The translations under genes and the position numbers were made by a program. DNA of 64,000 bases from Posidonia oceanica (lineage: Eukaryota > Streptophyta > Magnoliopsida > Alismatales > Posidoniaceae), in the NCBI GenBank assembly GCA_037176725.1, contig JAZBRS010000039.1, positions 26,448,001 through 26,512,000 of the forward strand. Direction: 5' to 3'. The notes under the pieces were generated by a model. That model made no database searches and had not been told where the DNA came from. It saw nothing but the letters and a program-made list of their open reading frames with translations. Shown one piece after another: positions 34,413-44,370 of this stretch (position 1 is its first letter; each line of letters begins with the position of its first letter).

Positions 34413-37400
34413 TGTAGACACCCCATTTTAACCAAGGGGTCTCAGCCAACTGGGAACACTTTGGGAACACTCTAGGAGCACTCTGGAACTGGTGCTGAGG
34501 TCTGGTAGCTCACCCTCCTTCAACCCTAAATCTTCTCCCATTCCAAAACCATTTTCATTCCCTAAAACCAAACCTTCAAACCAAACCCAAACCCTCCTTA
34601 AACCCTACCAAGAACCCCCAAATATTCAAACCCAAACCACCCCCAAAACCCTAGGAAACTTAGGTAAAACTACCCTTTTCCTACACCTCAAAATCCTTCC
34701 AAAACCTTACCAAATTCAAACCAAAACCTTAGGTCCAACACTAGAGATCCTAGGCCACACACTCACCAAATTGCACCTCTTTCCTAAGCCTCTAACCCCT
34801 TCATTTATCTAAATTATCCTTTTCTCTCTCCTAGATTATTCTTTTCTCTCTCCTCTCTCTCTCCTGATTATCCTTCTTCTTTTCACTCCCTTCTCCCTCT
34901 TCTTCTTGCCTGGCCATGGGCCCACCTTGAGCATCTATCACTTCTGAATCTTATTTGTATTTTTATCTTATTTTTAACATTTTCCTTGATTTTCTAAAAA
35001 TTATTTTCTTTCAACTCCTCTCTTTCTGCTCCACTCCTTTATTTTCTCCTCTTTCTTCTTCCTTTTTCTTTTCCTTTCCTCTCTTCTACTAAATCCCTAA
35101 AAAATCCTTAAAAACCTTTAAAACTCTAAAACGAAAGAAAAACAAACCAAAATCCTAAAAGAAAAAATTTAAAAACATTAAACAAACAATTAAAAACAAA
35201 AACCTAATCAAACCCAACTAAAACCAAAAACCAAGAATGCAATCTAAAATATGCAATACAAACAAAAGGAAAATGCCACAAAATCAAGGAAAAAACCAAA
35301 ATGTGATCAATATAGGCAAAAGTAAAAACCCTACTAAAAACAACCAAAAAATAATTCCTAAAAAGAAAAGAAACAATTAAAAATGCTAAGACAACTAATT
35401 AAGAAAGAAAACTTAACTTAACAATCCTAAAAGGAAACAATTCGAAAACTTAATTAAAAAGGAAAGCAAACAACCCAAAATCCAAAAACACTTGATTAAA
35501 AAACCTAACAAGAAAAAAAAACTCAACAAAAAATATATTAAAAAATAACTTAACAAGCGAAAATCAAAATCGAATCTAAAAGGAAACTTAAACAAAATCT
35601 TAAAAGATTAAAGTCAAAAGCTAAAACTCACCTTAATTAATCTAAAACAATCCTTAAAAAAACCCTAATCAAAATCCCAAATATTTAACAAGAAAAAACA
35701 TATTAAACAACAATTTGGAAAAAACTTAACAAACAATTAAACAAAATCAAAAACAATTTGAAGGGAAGAAAACCCCAATCAAAACTAAAACTCTTTAATC
35801 CTAACTAACTAATCAAAAAAACAATCATTAAAAAACTTAATCAAAGTCCTAACTTAAAACACAACTATCCTAAAAAACTTTTCCCATCCTCTTCTATTTC
35901 ATTTTTATTTTTATTTTTATTTATTCTACTCTCTTATTTCCCTCTTACCTTTCCCTTTCTTCTTTTCTTCCTTTCTTTCTTTTTTCCTTTCCTTTCCTAT
36001 TTGAGCCTGATCCGGCCCATCCTCATTTCCTCCCTCATCTTTCTTTTTTCACTCCTTCTCTCTCGCCCAATCCCCTTCTGAAAACCAAAAAATCAGCACC
36101 TGAATGCCAGTAGCCTTCGCTGCCTCCATCTCTTCTGCCAAACTAGACCCAAGCTCAACCATTCCGAAGCCAAACCCAGCTCACCCAATCCCAACCTCTT
36201 CTGCAAAGCCAAACCCCCATTCAAGCACCTAAATCTACTGCAAAACCAATACCCGAACCTCACCTGGAAAGAAACCAAGCCAAAACAGCATCTAAACCCA
36301 ATCCCATGAACCCAGCCCAGACCACATCCTACCCTCTGCAAAACCAACCATCACCAGCGCCCAACCTTCTCCCCAGAACCGGTGCCACCCTCTGCAAAAC
36401 CCACTGAACCAGTAAACCCAAACCAGAACCCAATTCCCTTCAAAACCAAAATCTCAGCAAACCAGCACATCTCCTCTCCCTCAGACCAAACCCAGACCAC
36501 CCTCTCGAACCCAAGCTCCCCCCCAGACCGGACCTAAGCCCCCAGCAAGCCCTCCAGCTCATTTCAGACCACCTCCAGCTCATTCCTTCCATTTCAGTCC
36601 AACCCCATTAACTCCCTCCTGACGCCCTGCGACTTCTGTGGCCAGCCTCGATCCTCACCACCCTCTCAACAGTCACAGCCATCACCTTAGCCCGCGTCAC
36701 CACCGTCCAGCCTCCACCCTCACAGCAGAGACTGCCACAGCCCTGAACAAGCCCGAATCTTTGGTTTGAGCAACGACTTCGTTGCTCAAGCCTCTGCCTG
36801 CTTTCTAGACCTCGAGCCACTCCCCAACTCGTGCCCAATAGCCTCCAATTGCCCGCGCAGCTTCTGTGCATCCCGTGAGCAAGCTTCGAACCCGATGCAC
36901 CCAACAAAACCAGAGGAAATTCCCACCGTTCCAGAGGACCTCACTCCATTCCAAGCATCCTGAGTGTTCGCTCGAGTGATCCCAAGCCCTCCCAGCCTTT
37001 CCAGTGCTCCAGAGCTTCCGGACGACCCTCGGCACCCACTGGTTCCAGTGCTGGAACCACCTCCGGACCCAACACAGCGCAACCACCTTCTCTCCGTCCA
37101 GAAAGCTCCGCCTTGATCCCACGATCACGCCGGACCCATCGCCAAGCTCCGCGGCCGCTTCAACAGCATCCTCTGGTTCTGTCTCAGAGCGCCGACCATC
37201 CTCGCGTCGTCAGCTTGCTCCGGACAACACCACAGGTAGTTTTCTTTCCCCGGGGGTTCGCCTGAACCCCCTCTTGCCTCCGGGCTTTTTCTTTTTACTT
37301 TTCGTTGCCTGTACTCTCCTCCCGAGGTCGCCGGACCTCCGCTTCTTCCCTGGCGACGTCGCCGGCGCGCGCAGACCTCCGACGCTGTATTTCATCTCTT

Positions 37401-39399
37401 GCATGTCACTATAGCAAAGCTTGGTTTTTTATTTTCGTTTCATTTACATTAATGAAAAATGCTTTAGTTTCTGTTATTTGCATATCGGTCCATTTAATTA
37501 TTTTACTGTGCATGTATATAGTTTGTCATTTATTTCAGTAATCGAAATCATGTTAATATTGCTGTATGTCCCCTGATCTTTTAATTTCTTGCACTTAGGT
37601 CCTCTGTTGTGTTGAATGCCACGTGCTTGATTGGTCTTTTTGCAGCTTAGCCCTTGCGTTCATTATATTTGCAGTTTAGTCCTATGTCAGTTAATATCTC
37701 ATTTAATCCCTAAGTTAACTACATGCAACATTAATAAAAAGCCCCCCTTTTCTGTTTATTTGCTGTCTGGTCCTTGGCATGCTGTGGTCTGCTGGCTTCT
37801 TACATCTAGACCCTTGCATTCATCCATATTTGCATTTAGGTCCTTCACAGTCTATTCTCACTTGTTTTTTCTTTTCCTTATCATACCGCATTGCATGATA
37901 TCACCTTAGGTCTAGATTAATGCATCTAGGTCCACACAGCAAGCATCCTTGGTCCCTTTTTCGCCTTAAAAGTTGTAAAAGAGCCCCTGATCTTGGTTTA
38001 TTTGCTTTTGAGCCCCTCTGAGCTTTGAATATCTGTGTTTCCTTTTTGCAAGAAAGGCCCCTGTTTTGTTTTATTGCACAAGGGTCCTCTCATTGTGTTT
38101 TACTTTCATGTGGTTTTCCCTTGGCCTTGCTTTCAAACCTAGAGCCTGTTTAGGTTGCACCCAAGTTTTCAAACACCACTGTGACTGTACACGCCTGTTT
38201 TCTCCCTGGATTTGTTATTTGGCCCTGGTTTTCTTGGATTTTGCGCATGGGTCCTTGGGACCACCTTTTGTGGTTTTTTGTTGTTTCTTGGCTTTGTGTC
38301 TTCTGTTCGAACTTTTCCAAGGTTGCAGGAGACTCCCCTGTGGGTTCTCTCTTGTGATTTGTGCCCGTTTATTGATTTTTTGCATGCAGGTCCCTAAAGT
38401 TTTCAGAAATTGCACTTAGCCCCTTTTTCTTGCATTTTTGCACACACCTGTCCTAATTAGCCTTGCATTTAGTCCGTACATCCTTGCATTAGCCCCCTTG
38501 CACGCATTTGCACTCTTTTGCACGCATTTAGGGTTCATCTGCACAGAAACCCCTGCACTCTTCCTATTTGCACATAGGTCCTCCCCCATTGCATTTTAGC
38601 ATGTATAGCACCCCTCTTTTGCTGCACTCAGTCTCCTAGGACACTTTTGAGCACACTTAGCTCCCATTTACATGGGAGGACTCGTTTTGCACACCCTTAG
38701 GACCCCCTTTTTACACTTAGATCCCTTTTCTCTCCTGTTCCGGCCCCTCTGCCTTGAAGCTGGGATATCTTTCGATCTGACCGTCAGATCTTCGCAACTA
38801 AGCTACCTGGACGATCCTGGTAGAGCGCTCTTTAGCATGGACCAAGCACTTCTCAGATCAGGCCTCAGATCTCCAAGGTAAGTCCTTCTGAACCCTTGCA
38901 CAGCATACATTTGCACACCATTTGCCTTTCATGCATTGTTTTTGCGTCTCGTTTTCCATGCATGTAGATTAGGGCCTCCCACTTTTTGTTTAGTAACTCT
39001 GTCTCCCCTCTTCGCGTACTCACTAGTGCTTTGGGTTAAGTTTTCCCTCGAATTCGCTACTAATTGCGGTCTTCTTCCCCCTTTTCCACGATCCGATTGC
39101 ACAGCGAGCTTTGGGCAGCGTGCGAGACACATCGTGGGACGGTTTAGTGGGAAACGATCACAGAATAGTGGCGATCCCTCCGCTTGCCTCCTCTCCCCTT
39201 TGCAGGTCTTCACACCTGCATTGTGTGGTCCTTCCAGTGCCTTGTCCTTGCACTCGCACCGCTTACCTCTCTTTTGCATACGGGCTGGCAGCCTTAACTG
39301 CTCGGTTGACGCCCGTCACGTCGTCTAATCTTCCCCTTTGCTTGTCGTACCCCTGCATTGCGTGGCTTTTTTTTTCGAGGTTTGTTTTCTTTGTTCTTT

Positions 39400-40870
39400 G
39401 CATCGTTTTGTGTGCTTGCTCTGTTTTGGCACCGTTTCGCGTGCCCACTTTGTTTTCTCGCACCGTTTTGCGTGCTTGCTCTGTTTTGGCACCGTTTCGC
39501 GTGCCTGCTATGTTTTCTCGCACCGTTTTGTGTGCTTGCTCTGTTTTGGCACCGTTTCGCGTGCCCGCTTTGTTTTCTCGCACCGTTTTGCGTGCTTGCT
39601 CTGTTTTGGCACCGTTTCGCGTGCCCGCTATGTTTTCTCGCACCGTTTTGCGTGCTTGCTCTGTTTTGGCACCGTTTCGTGTGCCTGCTTTGTTTTCTCG
39701 CACCGTTTTGCGTGCTTGCTCTGTTTTGGCACCGTTTCACGTGCCCGCTTTGTTTTCTCGCACCGTTTTGCGTGCTTGCTCAGTTTTGGTACCGTTTCGC
39801 ATGCCCGCTTTGTTTTCTCGCACCGTTTTCCGTGTTTGCTTTGTTTTGGCGCCATTTCGCGTGCCCGCTTTGTTTTCTCGCACCGTTTTGCGTACTTGCT
39901 CTGTTTTGGCACCGTTTCGCGTGCCCGCTTTGTTTTCTCGCACCGTTTTACGTGCTTGCTCTGTTTTGGTACCGTTTTGCGTGCCCGCTTTGTTTTCTCG
40001 CACCGTTTTACATGCTTGCTCTGTTTTGGCACCGTTTCGCGTGCCCGCTTTGTTTTCTCGCACCGTTTTGCGTGCTTGCTCTGTTTTGGCACCGTTTCGC
40101 GTGCCCGCTTTGTTTTCTCGCACCGTTTTGCATGCTTGCTCTGTTTTGGCACCGTTTCGCGTGCTCGCTTTGTTTTCTCGCACCGTTTTGCGTGCTTGCT
40201 CTGTTTTGGCACCGTTTCGCGTGCCCGCTTTGTTTTCTCGCACCGTTTTGCATGCTTGCTCTATTTTGGCACCGTTTCACGTGCTCGCTTTGTTTTCTCG
40301 CACCGTTTTGCATGCTTGCTCTGTTTTGGCACCGTTTCGCGTGCTCTCTTTGTTTTCTCGCACCGTTTTGCGTGCTTGCTCTGTTTTGGCACCGTTTCGC
40401 GTGCCCGTTTTGTTTTCTCGTACCGTTTTGCGTGCTTGCTCTGTTTTGGCACCGTTTCGCGTGTCCGTTTTGTTTCTCGCATCGTTTTGCGTGCTGGCTC
40501 CATTTTGGCACCGTTTCGCGTGCCTGTTTTGTTCTCTCGCACCGTTTTGCTTGCTTGCTCTGTCTTGGCACTGTTTCGCGTGCCTGCTCTGTTTTCTCGC
40601 ATCGTTTTGCGTGCTGGCTCCGTTTCGCGTGCCCATTTTGCTTTCTCACACCGTTTCACGTGCTTGCTCTGTTTTGGCACCGTCTCGCGTGCCCGCTTTG
40701 TTTTCTCGCACCGTTTTGCGTGTTTGCCATGTTTTGGCACTGTTTTGCGTGCCCGCTTTGCTTTCTTGCGTCGTTTTGCGTTTCGCTCCGTCTTTTGCGT
40801 CATTTCGCGCATCGATCTTGTTTTCTTGCACCATTTCGCGTGCCGTTCCCGTTTCTCGCATCGTTTTACG
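39400..40870 (+). repeat. 60-bp tandem array in S2 (about 24 units)
   Basis: The unit is two related half-units: one has CACCGTTTTGCGTGCTTGC followed by TCTGTTTTGG, the other CACCGTTTCGCGTGCCCGC followed by TTTGTTTTCTCG. The period is exactly 60 bp from 39400 to about 40480, then slightly drifting. Units differ by scattered single-base changes. The array ends about 75 bp upstream of the candidate TATA. Confidence 0.92.
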
Positions 40871-40944
40871 TGTTTTACACCACTTTCTCTTGCATGTCGC
40901 TCTGCACTGCATGGCTTTACTGCTGTTTTGCTTTATCGCCTGCA

Positions 40945-40957
40945 TTTGCATATAGGG
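40945..40957 (+). promoter_or_regulatory. Candidate TATA box, S2
   Basis: TTTGCATATAGGG followed by CAGTGATGCTTAC, as in the other LTRs (here on the plus strand). Confidence 0.42.
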
Positions 40958-41504
40958 CAGTGATGCTTACTACCTGGAGTTCTCACGAACCTGTGTTTCG
41001 CCTGGTTCGAAACACAGACAGCGCTGCTGAGCACTTAGATTGCACGTTTAATTCCTTGCATGCATTCCAACACTTAGAGCACACTTTTGAGCATCCAATT
41101 AGGCATTCACGGCATTTAGGCATTCAAAGCATGCATTTCCCTTCAAAAGCGAGCGTAAGCCTAGAAAGACCGCTTCTCGGGCGTGTCGGGGGTGCCTAAC
41201 ACCTTCCCCGCGCGTAACAGGAGTCCTTACCCTTTCTCTGGCCCGCAATGACCCTTTTGTCCTCGTCCTTGGTACGAGACATCCCCTTTGCTTAGCACTT
41301 GCATTGAACTACACCTTCTTGTGTGGTTTTGCATGTTCTTCATGCACCTCCTCGGTTTTCCTTGTCTCCCGATCGAATAGACTAGGTGGCGACTCCCCTT
41401 TTTTCCCCTTTTTCTTTTCCCTCTGCGTCGCTCCATCCGTGAAGACCTCTCTCTCTTTCGGGCCCTCTCCGGTCCGAAGCCCCGAAGGGAAGGGCGCGTT
41501 CACA

Positions 41505-41509
41505 CCACC
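41505..41509. repeat. Target-site duplication of S2, right (CCACC)
   Basis: The right partner of 34408-34412. LTR A continues immediately afterwards with GTGTCTATTAA. Confidence 0.85.
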
Positions 41510-43482
41510 GTGTCTATTAAGTCGGGAGACAAGGAAAACCGAGGAAATGCATGAATAAACATGCAAGACCACACAAAAAGATGCAATGCAATGCGATGCT
41601 ATGCAAAGAAGATGACTCATGCCAAGGATGAGGGCAAAAGGGTCATTGCAGGCCATAGAATGGGTAACGACTCCTATTACGCACAGGGAAGGTGTTAGGC
41701 ACCCCCGAAACGCCCGAGGAATCGGTCTTTTAGGCTTACGCTCGCTTTTGAGGGATGATGCATGCTTTGAATGCCTAAGTGCCATGAATGCCTACTAAAT
41801 GATGTGCCTGAATGCTTAAATGCTAGGTATGCTATGATTACATGCTCAAATGTGTATTCTAAATGATGCAGTGCACAAAGAAAGTAAACGTTCAACCTAT
41901 GTGCTCAGCAGCGCTGTTAGTGTTCCGAACCGGACGAACCCTGGTTTGTGAGAACTCCAGACAATAAGCATCACTACCCAAATGCAAATGCAAGCGATTA
42001 AAACAAAATGGCCAAGCAGATGCAAGCGACATGCAAGGGAAACAAGAGCTGGCACGCAAAACGATGCAAAGCAAGTGAAAACAAGAGCAAGCACGCAAAA
42101 TGATGCGAAAATAGGCGAAAACGGATGCTGGCATGCAAAACGGTGCAAAAGCACAAGGGATATGCAAATAAAACAAAGCAGCATGCAATATGCTACAATG
42201 CAGGAGAAAGCAAATGCGGGCGTGCAAAACGATGCACGCAATGCAAGTGGGAATGCATTAGATGCTATGCAGTGCTCAGATGGACTTATCTTGAGAATCT
42301 AAGGCCTGATCTGAGATAATTTTGGTTTAACTAAGAGATCACTCAACCAGGATGACCTAGACAGTTAGATCATGGAAATCCAACGGTCCGATCAAAAGTT
42401 ATTCAGGTTTCAAGTTAGAAGGCTCAAGGACCAGAAAAAGTAGGGATCTAAGTGCAAATAATCCCTAAGGGTGTGTAAAACAAGGACATATGCATGCAGG
42501 AGTGTTGAGGATGCTTAAATGTATGCAAGGATGCAATGCTCAATGACGTGGGAGTGCAAATGCATGCAAAAGTGCAATGTAGGGACCTATGTGCAATTTG
42601 GGAAAACTACAGGGGCCTACATGCAAAATATCCCTATGTGGGTGCAAAACAGGTCTAATGCATGTGGAAATGATAATGCAACAAATGCATGAAAGAATGC
42701 AAGGCTAAATGGAAGGTGTGCATGCAAAAATGCAAGAAAATGACCTAAATGCAGTTTTGAAAACTTGTAGGGCCTAAATGCAATGCCAAGAAAGCATACA
42801 AACTTGCAAAAGTTGAAAACTGGGTCCAATATGCAATTTCAGAAAACAATGGGACCTTAAAACAATGCAATGTGGTTTAAAAATGCTAATTAAGTGATGC
42901 ATTCATGCAAAATGGATGGATATGCAATTACAGCATTTTTATGGGTTTTTATGCAATGCAATATAGTTTAAACAGGATTTAAATGAAGTCAGAACATGCA
43001 GCTGGACTAATGTGCAAATAAAACATGTTTCTAGGGGTTTTAGCAATGTTAAAACGCAACTGATTCACAGTAGATGGACCTAAATGCAATTAAAACATTT
43101 TTCTGATTTTTTGATGCAATGCAATAAGGAAAAATGCAAAGTTAAATGAGTTTTAAACCATTGATGGACTGATACGCAAATAAACATGTTTTTTGGAATT
43201 TTTAGTAATGCAATATAGTTAAGATCATGATTTAAATGAAAACCAACAACTGAACAGGACTGATGTGTAATTAAAATAAATCCAGGGTTGAAAATGCAAT
43301 GCAGTATGATAAACATGCAAATTAAATGAATGAATGCATGATCTGTGGACTAAAGTGCAAATAATGCAACCTGCAGGAGTTCTATGCAATGTAATAAGAT
43401 AATAAATGCAAATTAAATGATCTGATTAATCAATAGAGGATTAAAATGCAAATAAAGTAAACTGGAGGGCTTTTATGCAATG
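41510..43482 (-). mobile_element. LTR A, second piece, cut by element Z
   Basis: It continues LTR A after S2: GTGTCTATTAAGTCGGG, the U5 block, a short degenerate array (about 42040-42240), and a stretch of short AATGCAA words. It stops at 43482 where Z begins; the rest of A is presumably beyond the right edge. The TATA position reads TACCCAAATGC at about 41975, so the TATA is lost. CAATG at 43478-43482 would be the left target duplication of Z. Confidence 0.82.
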
Positions 43483-44054
43483 TGTAGTAATCCCAATCGG
43501 AATCAGGCTTACTATTAGCGGTGATTTGATCCGAGGAAGAGGCTCAACTCGAAAACACTTAAAATCGAGGAGAAAAGAGGAAGATAAGACAAATCAGAGT
43601 TGCCACCATGTCTATTAACGGAAGACAAGGAAAACCGGGGGAAATGCGTGGATTAACACGCAAAACCAAGCAAGAAACGCAAAGCAAAGCAATGCAAAGG
43701 AAAACAAATGCAAATGAATGCAAATGAGATTACTCTAGCCTAGGATAAGGGCGATATGGTCATTGCGGGCCAAAAGACTGGGCAAGGACTCCTGTTACGC
43801 GCGGGGAAGGTGTTAGGCACCCCCGACACGCCCGAGAATCGATCTTTCTAGGCTTACGCTCGCATACGCAGGGAAATGCAGATTCGAATGCCTAAATGCC
43901 AATGAATGCCTGAATAAATGCTCATAGGTGTGCTCTAAGTGGAAGGATACAAAGCAAGGAAGTAAACGTGCTATCTAAGTGTTCAGCAGTGCTGTCTGTG
44001 TTCCGAACCAGGCGAAACCTGATTCGTGAGAACACCAGGCAGTAAGCATCACAG

Positions 44055-44064
44055 CCCTATATGC
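44055..44064 (-). promoter_or_regulatory. Candidate TATA box, Z 3' LTR
   Basis: GCATATAGGG on the minus strand at the conserved LTR position. Confidence 0.4.
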
Positions 44065-44119
44065 AAATGCAAGCGAGAAAGCAAAACAACGGCAAAACCA
44101 TGCAATGCGATCGACATGC

Positions 44120-44370
44120 AAGAGAAAACGGTGTAAAACGCGCAAAACGAGGCAAGAAGCAAGAACGGCACGCAAAAACGGGCGGAAAGCAAGGCGGCAC
44201 ACAAAACGGTGCAAAAGAAGGAGAGCGGCATGCAAAACGGTGCAAAAGAAGAGGCGAGCGCGCAAAACGGCGCAAAAGCAAAGCAGGCACGCAGAACGGT
44301 GCCAAAACGAAAGCGAGCGTGCGAAACGGCGCAAAGGCAAAGCAGGCACACAAAACGGTGCCAAAAGCAG
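44120..44370 (-). repeat. Promoter-proximal tandem array of Z 3' LTR
   Basis: About four 60-bp-type units (eight half-units) with GCACGCAAAACGGTGC-like cores, at the same place as in S1, S2 and S3. Confidence 0.75.

Larger units (their letters stand above)
34413..41504 (+). mobile_element. Solo LTR S2 (7.1 kb, opposite strand) inside LTR A
   Basis: The only LTR here on the plus strand: it begins TGTAGACACCCCATTTT and ends GCGTTCACA, flanked by CCACC on both sides. Order along it: CT-rich block (34830-35100), A-rich block (35100-35880), C-rich block (36000-37400), repeated short T-rich words (37400-38650), a block matching the other LTRs (38750-39330), the 60-bp array (39400-40870), candidate TATA (40945-40957), the U5 motif GGTGCCTAACACCTTCCC (41190-41209), and an internal PBS-like TGGCGACTCC (41387-41396) 108 bp before the end. 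No gag or pol lies inside, so it is a solo LTR. The 500-600-codon frames over the array are repeat artefacts. Confidence 0.88.

Noticed and set aside
36000..37400. Possible host gene exon in the C-rich block of S2 (for example a 136-codon frame at 37004-37414).
   Set aside because: No recognisable motif, low-complexity Pro/Ser-rich translations in several frames, and it lies within LTR borders marked by CCACC duplications.
39111..41199. Three overlapping open frames of 540-614 codons on the plus strand, rich in Phe, Cys, Leu and Ala, plus Lys/Arg-rich frames on the minus strand.
   Set aside because: They lie over the 60-bp tandem array. A stop-free unit whose length is a multiple of three keeps several frames open at once. 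There is no domain, and the array sits inside an LTR.
34413..41504. S2 as a complete non-autonomous element with two short LTRs.
   Set aside because: Its two ends do not repeat each other, there is no PBS or PPT pair inside, and its order of landmarks matches one LTR.
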